Shown: positions 46,021 through 56,335, counted from the first letter of the stretch. The stretch is DNA of 64,000 bases from Nocardia sienata NBRC 100364 (GCF_001613205.1 NZ_BDBX01000002.1:91313-155312); one strand, 5' to 3'. The notes: generated by a model not told the origin, from the letters alone. Made by a program: numbers and translations.

Positions 46021-46985
46021 CCACGCTGACCCGGTATGTGCTGCTGCGTGTACTCCAGGCGGCCGGCGTACTGTGGGCGGCGTTCACCCTCTCCTTCGCG
46101 GTGCTGTACCTGCTCCCCGCCGATCCGGTGCAGCTCGCCGTGGACGCCAACCCCGGTACCCCGGTCGACGCCGCCGCGGTCGCCGAACTGCAGGCCCGGT
46201 ACGGGCTGGACAAACCGGTGTGGGAGCAGTACGCCACCGCGGTGGTCCACGCGGTGCGCGGTGATCTGGGGCATTCGCTGAGTACCGGGCAGACCGTCGT
46301 CGAGGCCATCGGGGAAGCACTGCCCTCCACACTGGCGCTGGCCGGTACGACGCTGGTGCTCGCCGTGGTGTTCGGCGCCGCCCTCGCGCTGGCCGCCGCC
46401 TATACCGAACGCACGTGGTTGCGGGATCTGCTGACCGCGCTGCCGCCGGTCGGGGCGGCCATGCCCACCTTCTGGGTCGGACTGATCCTGCTGCATCTGT
46501 TCTCGTTCCAGCTGCGGCTGGTGCCCGCGTTCGGGGGTACCGGGTTCAGCGGCACGATCCTGCCGGCGACCACCCTGGCCGTACCGGTGGGCGCGGTGAT
46601 CGCGCAGGTGCTCTACAGCAACCTGATCGCCACCTGGAACCAGCCGTTCGTGGCGGTCGCCTTCGCGAAGGGCGCGTCCCGCGCCTGGGTGCAGCGGCGG
46701 CATGTGCTGCGCGCGGCGGTCGGACCGGCACTCACCATCGCGGGAATCTGGGTGGGCACGGTGCTCGCCGGGTCGGTGATCGTGGAAACGGTGTTCGCGC
46801 GCGCCGGTGTCGGCCGGCTGACCCAGACCGCGGTACTGAACCAGGACATCCCGGTCGTGCAGGGCATCGTGGTGTTCGGCGCGGCGGTGTATGTGCTGGT
46901 GAACCTCCTGGTGGATCTGGTGTATCCGCTGGTGGACGCGCGGGTGGTGGACGGGTTCCGTGGGAAGGAGACGGTCCGTGTCTGA
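46017..46985 (+). CDS. ABC transporter permease (DppB type), 322 residues
   Basis: Six membrane helices and the inner-membrane transport signature (AFAKGASRAWVQRRHVLRAA) identify a DppB/OppB-like permease; the first helix is RVLQAAGVLWAAFTLSFAVL. ATG 46017 overlaps the previous stop by four bases (ATGA), so it is co-translated with the binding protein. Confidence 0.93.
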   Translation: MTTLTRYVLLRVLQAAGVLWAAFTLSFAVLYLLPADPVQLAVDANPGTPVDAAAVAELQARYGLDKPVWEQYATAVVHAVRGDLGHSLSTGQTVVEAIGEALPSTLALAGTTLVLAVVFGAALALAAAYTERTWLRDLLTALPPVGAAMPTFWVGLILLHLFSFQLRLVPAFGGTGFSGTILPATTLAVPVGAVIAQVLYSNLIATWNQPFVAVAFAKGASRAWVQRRHVLRAAVGPALTIAGIWVGTVLAGSVIVETVFARAGVGRLTQTAVLNQDIPVVQGIVVFGAAVYVLVNLLVDLVYPLVDARVVDGFRGKETVRV

Positions 46986-47835
46986 GGTTCGCGAACTCGT
47001 CGCACCGCCGCGCGAGAAGATCCGGACACCGCGCCGCGGGCGGACCGCGGCCGGTGTGGTGTTCTCCGGGGCGGTGCTGGTCCTGGTCCTCGGCTGGGCG
47101 ACGGTGCCCGCCCTGTTCACCCGGGGCGACCCGCTGACCGGTGTACCGAGCGAGAAGTTCCGGGGCCCGAGCCCGCAGCACTGGTTCGGTACCGACAATC
47201 TGGGTCGCGACCTCTACACCCGGGTCGTGCACGCGGCCGCGCTGTCGCTGACCGCGACCGTGCTCGCCGTGGCGATCGGGCTGGTGGCCGGGTCGCTGCT
47301 CGGGGTGGTATCGGGTGTGGTGGGCGGAACCCTGGACAGCATCGTCATGCGCGGTGTCGATGTGCTGCTGTCGATTCCGGAACTGCTGGTCTCGCTTGCC
47401 CTGGTGACGGTGCTCGGTTTCGGCACCGGCAATGTCGCGCTCGCCGTCGGTGTCGCGCTCATCGCACGGTTCGCCCGGGTGATGCGCGCCGAGGTGCTAC
47501 GGGTGCGGCAGGCGCCGTACGTGGAGGCCGCCCGCGCCTGCGGGGTGCGCTGGTACGGGGTGCTCTTCCGGCACGTCCTGCGCAATTCCTACGCGCCGGT
47601 CGCCGCGCTGGCCGCTGTCGAGTTCGGTCTCGCGGTGCTGGCCGTGTCGTCGCTGAGTTTTCTCGGCTACGGTGCCGCGCCACCGACGCCGGAATGGGGA
47701 TCGCTGATCTCGGAGGGACGCAACTATCTCGCCACCGCCTGGTGGCTGACCACGTTACCCGGCCTGGTCATCGTCGCGGTGGTGCTCGCCACCCAGCGCC
47801 TGGGCCGGGGCTTCGCTCAGGAGGGACTGCGGTGA
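46978..47835 (+). CDS. ABC transporter permease (DppC type), 285 residues
   Basis: A DppC/OppC-like permease with the typical N-terminal [20 protein letters not shown] and the coupling-helix region [23 protein letters not shown] 46978 overlaps the DppB-like gene by eight bases and has GGGAAGGAG seven bases upstream. Together with the DppB-like protein it forms the membrane channel. Confidence 0.93.
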   Translation: MSEVRELVAPPREKIRTPRRGRTAAGVVFSGAVLVLVLGWATVPALFTRGDPLTGVPSEKFRGPSPQHWFGTDNLGRDLYTRVVHAAALSLTATVLAVAIGLVAGSLLGVVSGVVGGTLDSIVMRGVDVLLSIPELLVSLALVTVLGFGTGNVALAVGVALIARFARVMRAEVLRVRQAPYVEAARACGVRWYGVLFRHVLRNSYAPVAALAAVEFGLAVLAVSSLSFLGYGAAPPTPEWGSLISEGRNYLATAWWLTTLPGLVIVAVVLATQRLGRGFAQEGLR

Positions 47836-48044
47836 CACGTTACGAAGTCGCCCGTGCACGGACCGGTCACCACCCCGCCCGTGCGTGGACCGGCCGCGAA
47901 GCGGCGCCCGCCGGACCGGAACCCGGCGATCCGCTGGTGGCCGCGGCGCGGCGGATCCGCGGATTCCTACGCGCCGGCTGGCGCTTCCAGCGCGGGCTGG
48001 CCGAACAGCAGCCGCGACTCTTCCTGACCGGGTGGTCGCTGTGA
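47832..48044 (+). CDS. Small unknown protein (70 residues) inside the ABC operon
   Basis: GTG 47832 overlaps the permease stop by four bases and its own stop overlaps the ATPase start by four, so it is clearly part of the operon. The product is basic, Arg- and Ala-rich, with a central [20 protein letters not shown] helix and no signal peptide. I do not recognise it. It could be a small transporter subunit or merely a coupling spacer. Confidence 0.6.
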   Translation: MTRYEVARARTGHHPARAWTGREAAPAGPEPGDPLVAAARRIRGFLRAGWRFQRGLAEQQPRLFLTGWSL

Positions 48045-49669
48045 ACGCGACCGGGGACCCGCTGCTACAGGTCGAGGATCTGGTGGTCGAGTACCGCACC
48101 GCCGCGGCGTCGACCACCGCGGTCGACGGAATATCCCTCACGATCGGCACCGGGGAGACGGTCGCCGTGGTCGGGGAGTCCGGGTCGGGCAAATCCAGCC
48201 TGGCCCACGCGGTGATCGGGCTGTTGAGCGGTGCCGGAGCGATCACCGCGGGCAGCGTGACCTTCGCCGGAGAGCGGCTCGACCGGCTACCGGCCCGCGG
48301 CTGGCGGCGGATCCGCGGCGCCCGGATCGGTTTGGTGCCGCAGGATCCCGCGGTTTCGCTGAACCCGGTGCTGCGCATCGGTGACCAGGTCGCCGAAACG
48401 CTGCGGATCCACGGCCGCGCGGACCGGCGCACCGCCCGCGGAGAGGTGATCCGGATCCTCACCGAGGCCGGAATCGATCGCCCGGCCCTGCGGGCCCGGC
48501 AGTTCCCGCAGGATCTGTCGGGTGGCCAGCGCCAGCGGGTCCTGATCGGGATCGCCCTGGCCTGCGGCCCGAGCCTGGTCATCGCCGACGAACCGACCAG
48601 CGCGCTCGACGTCACCGTACAGCGACGAATCCTCGACCATCTGGCCGGTCGCACCGCCGAATCGGGTACCGCGGTCCTGCTGATCACCCACGATCTGGGT
48701 GTCGCCGCCGACCGCGCCGACCGGATCGTGGTGATGCGGCACGGCCGGATCGTGGAATCCGGTACCGCTGCCGAAGTGTTCACCGAGCCGCGCCACGAGT
48801 ACACCCGCCGACTGCTGGCCGCCGCCTCGGGAACGGGCCGGCCGCGCCGACTCGAACGTGCCCCCGCCGCCGCACCGCTGTTGTCGGCCCACGGTCTGCA
48901 CAAATCCTTCCGGGTGGGGCGCGGTACCACGCTCGCGGCCGTCACCGATGTCTCGCTGACCGTCGATCGCGGCGAAACCCTGGCGATCGTCGGCGAATCC
49001 GGTTCCGGCAAGTCCACGACCGCGCGGATGATCGCCCGGCTGGAGCGGCCCGACCGCGGCACCGTGGAATTCGACGGCACCGATATCGGCGGGCTGCGCG
49101 GGGCCCGGCTGCGGGAGTGGCGGCGGCGCGTCCAGATCGTGTATCAGAACCCGTACGCCTCGCTGAACCCGAAACTGAGCGTCGGCGCCATCGTCGCCGA
49201 ACCATTGCGGGCCTTCGGGATCGACGACCGATCGACCCGCGGCGACCGGGTCGCCGAACTGCTCGACCAGGTCGCGCTGCCGGTCTCCGCCGCGCACCGC
49301 CGCCCCGCCGAATTGTCGGGCGGGCAGCGCCAGCGGGTGGCCATCGCCCGCGCCCTGGCCCTGCGCCCGGATCTGGTGATCCTCGACGAACCGGTGTCCG
49401 CGCTGGATGTCTCGGTGCAGGAACAGATCCTGAGCCTGCTCGACGCGCTGCAGACCGAACTGTCGCTGAGCTATCTGTTCGTCTCCCACGATCTCGCGGT
49501 GGTTCGCGGGATGAGCGATCGGGTGGCGGTCATGCGGCAGGGCCGCATCGTGGAGACGGGCCGGACCGCGGAGATCTTCGAAGCGCCGCGGCACGAGTTC
49601 ACCCGGGAACTGCTGCTGGCGGTGCCGGGGGGCGCGCGCCCGCACCGGCCGAGAGAAAGGACCGCCTGA
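48041..49669 (+). CDS. Fused double ABC ATPase (DppD-DppF type), 542 residues
   Basis: Two complete ABC cassettes lie in one chain. The first has Walker [10 protein letters not shown], signature [12 protein letters not shown] and Walker [13 protein letters not shown]. The second has [21 protein letters not shown] and [12 protein letters not shown]. This fusion of DppD- and DppF-like subunits is common in actinobacteria and energises the two permeases. GTG 48041 overlaps the small ORF by four bases; the stop shares a base with the next ATG (TGATG). Confidence 0.93.
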   Translation: MNATGDPLLQVEDLVVEYRTAAASTTAVDGISLTIGTGETVAVVGESGSGKSSLAHAVIGLLSGAGAITAGSVTFAGERLDRLPARGWRRIRGARIGLVPQDPAVSLNPVLRIGDQVAETLRIHGRADRRTARGEVIRILTEAGIDRPALRARQFPQDLSGGQRQRVLIGIALACGPSLVIADEPTSALDVTVQRRILDHLAGRTAESGTAVLLITHDLGVAADRADRIVVMRHGRIVESGTAAEVFTEPRHEYTRRLLAAASGTGRPRRLERAPAAAPLLSAHGLHKSFRVGRGTTLAAVTDVSLTVDRGETLAIVGESGSGKSTTARMIARLERPDRGTVEFDGTDIGGLRGARLREWRRRVQIVYQNPYASLNPKLSVGAIVAEPLRAFGIDDRSTRGDRVAELLDQVALPVSAAHRRPAELSGGQRQRVAIARALALRPDLVILDEPVSALDVSVQEQILSLLDALQTELSLSYLFVSHDLAVVRGMSDRVAVMRQGRIVETGRTAEIFEAPRHEFTRELLLAVPGGARPHRPRERTA

Positions 49670-50781
49670 TGACGCAGGTATCGCCCCTGCTGTTCGCCGT
49701 CGAATTGGCCGGTACCGGTGCGCATACCGCGTCCTGGCGGCGGGCGGACTCGCGGGCCGAGGACCTCTTCACCGCCGGGTACTGGATCGACGCGGCGGCC
49801 GCCGTGGACCGGGCCGGCCTGGATCTGGTCTTCCTACCGGATTCGTTCGCCCTGCAATCGGGCGGCGCCCGGGGACGGCTCGAGGCGGTCGGTATCGCCG
49901 CCCGGGTGGCGACGTCCACCACCCGGCTCGGCGTGATCCCGCAGGCCCCGGTCACCCATACCGAACCGTTCCATCTGTCGAAAGCGCTCGCGAGCCTCGA
50001 CTTCGCGACCTCCGGCCGCGCGGGCTGGGAGGTGACGGTTTCGCCGGGCGCCGAGCAGGCCCGCTTGTTCGGCCGCAAAGCCGAGCAGTCCGAGGATTCG
50101 CTGTGGCACGAAGCCGGCGAGGCGATCGAGGTGGTCACCCGGTTGTGGGACAGCTGGGAGGACGACGCGGAGCTCCGCGACGGTGCCACGGGCCGGTTCA
50201 TCGACCGCGACAAACTGCACTACATCGATTTCGCCGGAGACAACTTCTCGGTGAAGGGCCCGTCGATCACGCCGCGCCCACCGCAGGGGCAGCCGCTGAT
50301 CGCGGTGCGCGCCTCGGGTCCGCACGCGACCCGGACAGCGGTGCGGTACGCCGATCTCATCCGGATCACCGCCCCGGACCCGGCCACCGCCGCCCAGACC
50401 CGGTCGGTCCTGCGTTCCGCGGTGGCGGCGGCCGGTCGCGATCCCGGGCAGGTGCGGGTGCTGCTCGATCTCGAGGTCCATCTCGCGTCGACGGTGGCGC
50501 TGGCCGCGCGGGAGGTGGCCGAACTGGAGGAGTGGATGGCCACCGCCGGTCCGCACGGTCTTCGCCATGTGGGGACCATCGACACCTTGCGGGAGCTGGC
50601 CGAGCAGGTGCAGCGGGAATGCGCCGCGGACGGGATCGTGCTGCGACCGTTGGCCCTCGCCCCGTTCCTGGACCGGCTCCCGGCCCCGCTCACCACCCTC
50701 CGCGGCAGGCTCGGCCTGCCGCGTCCGCACAACCGCTACGCGACCGAACGGGGCCGATATGCCGAAGACGCAGTCGGGTAA
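49669..50781 (+). CDS. Luciferase-like (LLM) flavin monooxygenase, 370 residues
   Basis: The bacterial luciferase-like fold is shown by GLDLVFLPDSFALQSGGARG, then KALASLDFATSGRAGWEVTV and QGQPLIAVRASGPHATRTAV. Such enzymes use FMNH2 and O2 to oxidise alkanesulfonates, sulfones or nitrilotriacetate-like compounds. ATG 49669 has AAGGA seven bases upstream. The frame overlaps the next gene by 23 bases. Confidence 0.9.
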   Translation: MTQVSPLLFAVELAGTGAHTASWRRADSRAEDLFTAGYWIDAAAAVDRAGLDLVFLPDSFALQSGGARGRLEAVGIAARVATSTTRLGVIPQAPVTHTEPFHLSKALASLDFATSGRAGWEVTVSPGAEQARLFGRKAEQSEDSLWHEAGEAIEVVTRLWDSWEDDAELRDGATGRFIDRDKLHYIDFAGDNFSVKGPSITPRPPQGQPLIAVRASGPHATRTAVRYADLIRITAPDPATAAQTRSVLRSAVAAAGRDPGQVRVLLDLEVHLASTVALAAREVAELEEWMATAGPHGLRHVGTIDTLRELAEQVQRECAADGIVLRPLALAPFLDRLPAPLTTLRGRLGLPRPHNRYATERGRYAEDAVG

Positions 50782-52123
50782 GCAGATCCATCTCGCCGCC
50801 CATTTTCCGGGCGTCAACAACACCACCGTCTGGACCGATCCGGAATCCGGTAGCCAGATCGACTTCGAATCCTTCGTCCACCTGGCCCGGACGGCCGAAC
50901 GCGGACTGTTCGATTTCTTCTTCCTCGCCGAAGGTCTGCGGCTGCGCGAGCACCGCGGCCGGATCCACGACCTGGACGTGGTCGGCCGCCCCGATACGTT
51001 CACGGTGCTCAACGCCCTCGCCGGGGTCACCGACCGGCTGGGCCTGGCGGGCACCATCAATACGACCTTCAACGAGCCGTTCGAGCTGGCCAAGCAGTTC
51101 GCGACCCTCGACCACCTGTCCGGTGGGCGGGCCGCCTGGAACGCGGTCACCTCCTCCGACGCGTTCACCGGCGAGAACTTCCGCCGCGGCGGGTACCTCG
51201 AGCACGCCCAGCGGTACACGCGGGCCGCGGAGGTGGTCGCGGCGACCCGCACGCTGTGGGACAGCTGGCCCGCCGACGCGCTCGTCGTCGACCGGGAACA
51301 GGGCGTGTTCACCACCGCTGTCCCCGAATTCCGTTATCGCAGCAGTCAGTTCGATATCGAAGGCACCTTCGTACTCCCGCGCAGCCCGCAGGGCCATCCG
51401 GTGCAGTTGCAGGCCGGGGATTCCGAGGAGGGCCGGGAATTCGGCGCCGCCACCGCGGACGCGATCTTCAGCCGGCACGGCGAACTCGAAGCGGGACAGC
51501 AGTTCTACGCCGATATGAAGGCCCGGCTCGCCAAATACGGCCGCCACCGCGACGACCTGCTGATCCTGCCCGCGGCCACCTTCGTTCTCGGCGACAACCG
51601 CGCCGACGCCGAGGAACGCGCCCAGCACATCCGGCGGCAGCAGGTCGGCCCGCAGACCGCCATCGCCTTCCTGGAACAGGTGTGGGGCCGCGACCTGTCC
51701 GCCTACGACCCCGACGGCCCACTGCCCGATATCGAACCGCTCGACGATGTGACCATCACCCGGGGCCGGGTGCGCCACGCCAGGGACCCGAGGGCGGTGG
51801 CCGCGCAGTGGCGGGCCCGGGCCGAAGCGGAGAACCTGACGATCCGCGAGCTGATCATCGAGGTCACCGCACGCCAGCAGTTCGTCGGGGCACCGGCGGA
51901 GGTCGCCGCCGAAATCGACCGCTACGTCCAAGAGGACGCCGCCGACGGGTTCATCCTGGTACCCCACCTCACTCCGGCCGGGCTGGACGAATTCGTCGAC
52001 ACGGTGATCCCGGAACTACAGGACCGCGGCACCTATCGCACCGAGTACACCGGTACGACCCTGCGTGAGCATCTGGGCCTGCGCCATCCCCATCGAGCCG
52101 ACGAGAAAGCACGCGCATCATGA
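50759..52123 (+). CDS. NtaA/SnaA/DszA-family flavin monooxygenase, 454 residues
   Basis: The N-terminus (IHLAAHFPGVNNTTVWTDPE) and the core FATLDHLSGGRAAWNAVTSS, then FVLPRSPQGHPVQLQAGDSE, are typical of the NtaA/SnaA/DszA group, which includes the dibenzothiophene sulfone monooxygenase. It needs reduced flavin from a partner reductase, not seen in the operon. It starts inside the end of the previous gene and overlaps the next by four bases. The substrate is unknown. Confidence 0.92.
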   Translation: MPKTQSGKQIHLAAHFPGVNNTTVWTDPESGSQIDFESFVHLARTAERGLFDFFFLAEGLRLREHRGRIHDLDVVGRPDTFTVLNALAGVTDRLGLAGTINTTFNEPFELAKQFATLDHLSGGRAAWNAVTSSDAFTGENFRRGGYLEHAQRYTRAAEVVAATRTLWDSWPADALVVDREQGVFTTAVPEFRYRSSQFDIEGTFVLPRSPQGHPVQLQAGDSEEGREFGAATADAIFSRHGELEAGQQFYADMKARLAKYGRHRDDLLILPAATFVLGDNRADAEERAQHIRRQQVGPQTAIAFLEQVWGRDLSAYDPDGPLPDIEPLDDVTITRGRVRHARDPRAVAAQWRARAEAENLTIRELIIEVTARQQFVGAPAEVAAEIDRYVQEDAADGFILVPHLTPAGLDEFVDTVIPELQDRGTYRTEYTGTTLREHLGLRHPHRADEKARAS

Positions 52124-53253
52124 CGGTACCCCTGTCCGTTCTGGACCTGTCGCCGATCAGCACCGGATCCACCGCCCGGCAGGCGATCCGGAACACCATC
52201 GACCTCGCCCGGCACGCCGAGGCGTGGGGTTACCGGCGGTTCTGGGTGGCCGAACACCATTTCGTCGCCGTCGCCTCCTCGGCGCCGACCGAACTGATCG
52301 CCCTCATCGCCGGGGCCACCGAGACCATCCGCGTCGGTTCGGCCGCGGTCCAGGCCGGGTACCGCACGTCGGCCTCGGTCGTCGAATCGTTCGGCACCAT
52401 CGACGCCCTGTACCCCGGGCGGCTCGATCTGGGGCTGGGTCGTTCGGCACATCGGATCGGAGCGCTCCGGTCCGCAACCGCCCCGGCCACGCCCGCCCCG
52501 CGACGTCCGACCGAGGTACGCGACGGAGTGGTGGTCCCACCGCCTTTCGCGCCCGACCGGATTCGCGATACCACCCGGCTGGTGGCCTCGCTGGAAGCGC
52601 TGCGGCTACCGGGCGCCGAACCGCTCGACTACACCCGGCAGGTCGAGGAGATCCGCGCGCTGCTCGCCGGTACCTATTCGACCGCCGACGGCGTCGACCT
52701 GCACGCCGTGCCCGGTGAGGGCGCCGGGGTCGAACTGTGGTTGTTCGGCAGCAGCGGCGGCGAAAGCGCCCGGCTGGCCGGTTCACTCGGCCTGCCGTTC
52801 GTGGCGAATTACCACGTCTCCCCGGGGACGGTTCTGGAAACCGTTGAGGCCTACCGGACGGCGTTCCGTCCCTCACCGCGCTACCCGGAACCGTACCTGG
52901 TGGTTTCGGCCGATGTCGTGGTCGCCACGCAGGAGGCAACCGCTCGCCATCTGGCCTCCACCTACGGCCATTGGGTGGCCAGTATCCGCAGTGGCGCGGG
53001 GGCCGCGGAATACCTCGACCCCGAAACCGCGCCACCGCTGACCGACGAGCAACTGCGGCTGGTCGACGACCGGGTGAAGACCCAATTCGTCGGAACCCCC
53101 GCCTCGGTCGCCGCACGCCTGACCGCCCTGCGCGATCTCACCGGCGCCGACGAACTCGTCATCACCAGTGTCACCCACCGGCACGAGGACCGCCTCACCT
53201 CGCACCGTCTCCTGGCCGAGGAGTGGGGTCTGAGCAGCGCTCGCACCGCATAG
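52120..53253 (+). CDS. Luciferase-like (MsnO8-type) flavin monooxygenase, 377 residues
   Basis: The protein begins VPLSVLDLSPISTGSTARQA and contains GYRRFWVAEHHFVAVASSAP and YPGRLDLGLGRSAH, the pattern of the MsnO8/alkanal-monooxygenase-like group. It is the last gene of the operon, coupled by ATGA to the DszA-like gene. A role in the same desulfurisation chain is inferred. Confidence 0.9.
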   Translation: MTVPLSVLDLSPISTGSTARQAIRNTIDLARHAEAWGYRRFWVAEHHFVAVASSAPTELIALIAGATETIRVGSAAVQAGYRTSASVVESFGTIDALYPGRLDLGLGRSAHRIGALRSATAPATPAPRRPTEVRDGVVVPPPFAPDRIRDTTRLVASLEALRLPGAEPLDYTRQVEEIRALLAGTYSTADGVDLHAVPGEGAGVELWLFGSSGGESARLAGSLGLPFVANYHVSPGTVLETVEAYRTAFRPSPRYPEPYLVVSADVVVATQEATARHLASTYGHWVASIRSGAGAAEYLDPETAPPLTDEQLRLVDDRVKTQFVGTPASVAARLTALRDLTGADELVITSVTHRHEDRLTSHRLLAEEWGLSSARTA

Positions 53254-53287
53254 CTGCGCCGGTCGGGCCCAGCAGGCCCCGAGGGAT

Positions 53288-53547
53288 GCCCGGTGATCCA
53301 CCGGTCCTCCTCGAATACGAGAAGGCGCGCGATATCGGCGGGTTCGCCGATTCGGCCCATCGGGATCGTCGCGGCGATCTGTCTACCTGCCCGACCTCCG
53401 CGGCGGCCGGCGCGTCGGTGCGTACGGCGCCGGGTAGCACACTGTCGACCGTGATCGCGCGTGAGGCGAGTTCGCGGGCGAGTACCCGCACCAGCTGTTC
53501 GGATGCGGCCTTGCCGGCCGCGTAGAGCCCTGAGCCGGGCCGGTGTC
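53288..53547 (-). pseudogene. Short-chain dehydrogenase remnant, frameshifted
   Basis: On the minus strand the sequence reads GLYAAGKAASEQLVRVLARE, then RAITVDSVLPGAVRTDAPAA, then, after a frameshift near 53385, AATIPMGRIGEPADIARLLV and RWITGH. This is the C-terminal half of an SDR from just after the catalytic tyrosine (YAAGK). The N-terminal NAD-binding half is missing. A MarR gene starts divergently about 70 bases away, so the pair was probably a regulator and its target. Confidence 0.65.
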
Positions 53548-53615
53548 GGTGGATAGTCCATATACTCGACCAACTATCGCGCCTCGTCGACCGTCGATCA
53601 TCTAAACTGCTCGTC

Positions 53616-54050
53616 GTGGCAGTGAACGATCACGACCTGGTTGCCGCCCTCGGCGGGCTCTACCGTGAGGTGAACGCGTTCTATGGGGCGATAGCCCGCG
53701 AATTCGGCCTCACCGCCCAGCAGATCGCGCTGCTCTGCCTGGTCCAGGCCCAACATCCGACATTCGGCGAGCTCGCGGCGGCGCTCGGATGCGACAAGAC
53801 CAATATCACCGGCATGGTGGACCGGCTGGAACGCCGCGGTTACGTTGCGCGGCAACCCGATCCCGCCGACCGCCGGATCAGCCGCGTTGCGCCGACTTCC
53901 GCGGGGGTGGCGATCGGCGCGGATATCCAGGCGGCCATCGCCGGGAAACTCGCCGCCACCCTGCCGCATGTCGCGCGGATCGAACTCGCCACCGCCGCAG
54001 CCGATCTGGTCGCCGCACTGTCCGACCGCGGCGGAGCGCGCCAGATATAG
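53616..54050 (+). CDS. MarR-family transcriptional regulator, 144 residues
   Basis: A typical MarR winged helix: FGLTAQQIALLCLVQAQHPT, LAAALGCDKTNITGMVDRLE and RRGYVARQPDPADRRISRVA. GTG 53616 follows a TCTAAACT -10-like element closely, so the mRNA may be nearly leaderless. Upstream, GATAGT and ACTATC (53552-53557 and 53573-53578) form spaced inverted arms that may be its operator. The divergent SDR gene it probably controlled is now a remnant. Confidence 0.9.
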   Translation: MAVNDHDLVAALGGLYREVNAFYGAIAREFGLTAQQIALLCLVQAQHPTFGELAAALGCDKTNITGMVDRLERRGYVARQPDPADRRISRVAPTSAGVAIGADIQAAIAGKLAATLPHVARIELATAAADLVAALSDRGGARQI

Positions 54051-54209
54051 TTGCCCGGGACGTTGTGGCCGGGGGACGTGAGCGGTTCCGAAAACTCCAG
54101 CCGCGTCGGCGGCCGGCCCGGGAATCTGTAGAACCTGAGTGACCTCCGCCGTTACCGGCCCGGCAAAAGCATTTGTATAGAACGCTTTCTGCAGCCAAGG
54201 TTGTTCGCT

Positions 54210-54683
54210 GTGACTACTCCTGCCGCTCCCCATCTGTCCGAACCCGCCGCTCCGAGCATCCGCCCCTACCGCCCCGAGGACGAGGAAGCTGTTGTCGGGC
54301 TCTGGAGCCGCGCCGCCCGTATCGCCCATCCCTTCATTCCGAACGAAGGTACCGGGACGCGCGAGCGCAAGCTTCGGGAGATCTACCTCGTCCAGGCCGA
54401 CAACTGGGTCGCCGAGACCCCCAGCGGCGACGTGGTTGGGTTGTTGGGACTGCTGGGTGCCGAGATCGGCGGCCTGTTCGTCGACCCGGCGGCGCAGAAA
54501 TCGGGCATCGGACGGCAACTGGTCGCGCACGCTCTCCGTCTGCACGGCACAGTGACCCTCGACGTTTTCGAACTCAACACCGCCGCGCGCGCCTTCTACG
54601 CCCGCCTGGGTTTCCGGGAAATAGGCCGTCACCCCGAAGCGGATACGGGCTTTACCGCCATCACCCTCGAACTCACCGCCTGA
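54210..54683 (+). CDS. GNAT-family N-acetyltransferase, 157 residues
   Basis: The acetyl-CoA binding loop is AAQKSGIGRQLVAHAL (motif A), followed by LDVFELNTAARAFYARLGF (motif B). GTG 54210 has CCAAGG nine bases upstream; a TTG at 54201 is an alternative. The acceptor is unknown. Confidence 0.88.
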   Translation: MTTPAAPHLSEPAAPSIRPYRPEDEEAVVGLWSRAARIAHPFIPNEGTGTRERKLREIYLVQADNWVAETPSGDVVGLLGLLGAEIGGLFVDPAAQKSGIGRQLVAHALRLHGTVTLDVFELNTAARAFYARLGFREIGRHPEADTGFTAITLELTA

Positions 54684-54879
54684 CCTCGCTCACCCCTCTC
54701 GACAGGCCTGGCGAAATCCTGGACAGCGACTCTCGGCGTGCGCCCGGAGCGGCGCCGGTGCGGGCCGCCACCTTCCCGGCCACCGGGAAGGACTCTGCGG
54801 GACTCCCGGCCGGTCCGGTTCAGTAGCGGAATATGTCACACGATGCGCTGTGTGATTGGTCGGGCAGTGGAGGGAGTCG

Positions 54880-55740
54880 ATGGTGGGTCCGGAACGAATC
54901 GTGGTGGTTACCGGTGCCAGTCGCGGCGCGGGCAAAGGAATCGCGTTGGCCCTGGGTGAAACCGGGGCAACGGTCTACGTCACCGGGCGGACGCGGAATG
55001 AAGGGGACGCACCGCTGCCGGGCACGGTGTTCGCGACCGCCGAGGAGATCACCCGCCGCGGCGGCCGAGGCGTGCCGGTCGTGCTCGACCATCGGGACGA
55101 TGCGCAGGTCGAGGCCTTTTTCGAAGGCCTTCGTGACGAACACGGCCGCCTCGACATCCTGGTCAACAACGCCTTCGCGGTGCCCGAAGGCCTGACCGAC
55201 AAGGGGCCGTTCTGGGAGAAGCCGCTGACGCTGCTCGACCTGTTGGACGTCGGTATGCGCTCGAGCTACGTCACGAGCTACTACGCCGCACCGTTGCTGG
55301 TGGCCAATGGTGGCGGGTTGATCGTGAACACTTCGTCGTTCGGCGGCACCTGCTACATGCACGGGCCCGCCTACGGTGCGGGCAAGGCGGCGGTGGACAA
55401 GATGGCGCACGATATGGCCGTCGATTTCCGTCCGTGGAATGTAGCGGTGGTCTCGATCTGGATGGGTCTGCTCACGACCGAACGCACGCTCGCCGGATTC
55501 GCCGCGAATCCGGGCGCATACGACGGGCTCGCCGCGACCGCCGAGTCGCCGGAGTTCACCGGCCGCGTCATCGACGCCCTCGCGCGCGATCCGGAATTGA
55601 TGAACCGTACCGGTCGGGTGCTCATCGGTGCGGAGATCGCGCAGGAACTGGGCGTCGAGGACACGCGGGGACAGCGCCCGCCGTCGCACCGCCCGTTCCT
55701 CGGTGACCCTCCGGTGTTCTCCGATGCGGTCATCGACTGA
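54880..55740 (+). CDS. SDR-family NAD(P)-dependent oxidoreductase, 286 residues
   Basis: The Rossmann motif TGASRGAGKGIA is at the N-terminus, NNA and the serine in NTSSFGG in the middle, and the catalytic YGAGKAAVDKM after. The C-terminal ~90 residues are longer than in minimal SDRs, as in DHRS1-type members. ATG 54880 lies after GGAGGGAG. The substrate is unknown. Confidence 0.92.
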   Translation: MVGPERIVVVTGASRGAGKGIALALGETGATVYVTGRTRNEGDAPLPGTVFATAEEITRRGGRGVPVVLDHRDDAQVEAFFEGLRDEHGRLDILVNNAFAVPEGLTDKGPFWEKPLTLLDLLDVGMRSSYVTSYYAAPLLVANGGGLIVNTSSFGGTCYMHGPAYGAGKAAVDKMAHDMAVDFRPWNVAVVSIWMGLLTTERTLAGFAANPGAYDGLAATAESPEFTGRVIDALARDPELMNRTGRVLIGAEIAQELGVEDTRGQRPPSHRPFLGDPPVFSDAVID

Positions 55741-55827
55741 ACGCGCCACCACCACAATTCGTTCATCACCTCGGAGCGGGCAACGCTGATCGGCCGGCAA
55801 CAGCCCCGCGCGTCGGGAGGGGGGCCT

Positions 55828-56250
55828 TCACGGGCCTTCGCGGGGACGGTCGAGCCCGGCAACGCGCAGCTGCTGTTGCAGTTCGTGGTCGTTCAAGGCG
55901 GCGAGATAGGTGTTGTAGGCCGTGGTCGCCGGATCGGTTTCGACGATGATTCCGACGTGGCCGGGCAGCAACCCAGGGGGTAGCTCCCGTGCCGCGGAAG
56001 CTTTCAGGTGTGCCGCCGCCGAGTCGGCGTCACCAGTGACGGATCGTTCCAGGCGTCGGAGAGCCAGACCCGCGACCAGCAGAAACAGGCCGAATATGGG
56101 CCACAGCAGCGCATAGCCGATATTGTGGTCGACGCCGCTCGCATTGCCGAGCCGGGTCCACTGCCACGCGCCCACCGCAACGCACCCGGCCGCCGCCACG
56201 GTCAGTAATGCCCAGGACAGCACCGATCGTGCAGAGGAACGACTCGCCAC
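55828..56250 (-). CDS. Membrane protein with two helices, 140 residues
   Basis: Two membrane segments (VLSWALLTVAAAGCVAVGAW and YALLWPIFGLFLLVAGLAL) flank a short loop; a soluble C-terminal part of about 70 residues follows. The family is not recognised. GTG 56250 is the assumed start. It stands alone, 85 bases to the left of the LLM operon end. Confidence 0.75.
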   Translation of the reverse strand: MASRSSARSVLSWALLTVAAAGCVAVGAWQWTRLGNASGVDHNIGYALLWPIFGLFLLVAGLALRRLERSVTGDADSAAAHLKASAARELPPGLLPGHVGIIVETDPATTAYNTYLAALNDHELQQQLRVAGLDRPREGP

Positions 56251-56335
56251 CCCCCATTTCTACTACAGGGCGTAGCACAACTGTTCCGTGGCCTCACACG
56301 TTCACAACCGCACGGGGGAACCACAGCCGGCGCCG

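Noticed and set aside
53598..54632. Long minus-strand frame across the MarR and GNAT genes
   Set aside because: Both plus-strand genes have clear family motifs; the antisense frame is a product of GC bias.
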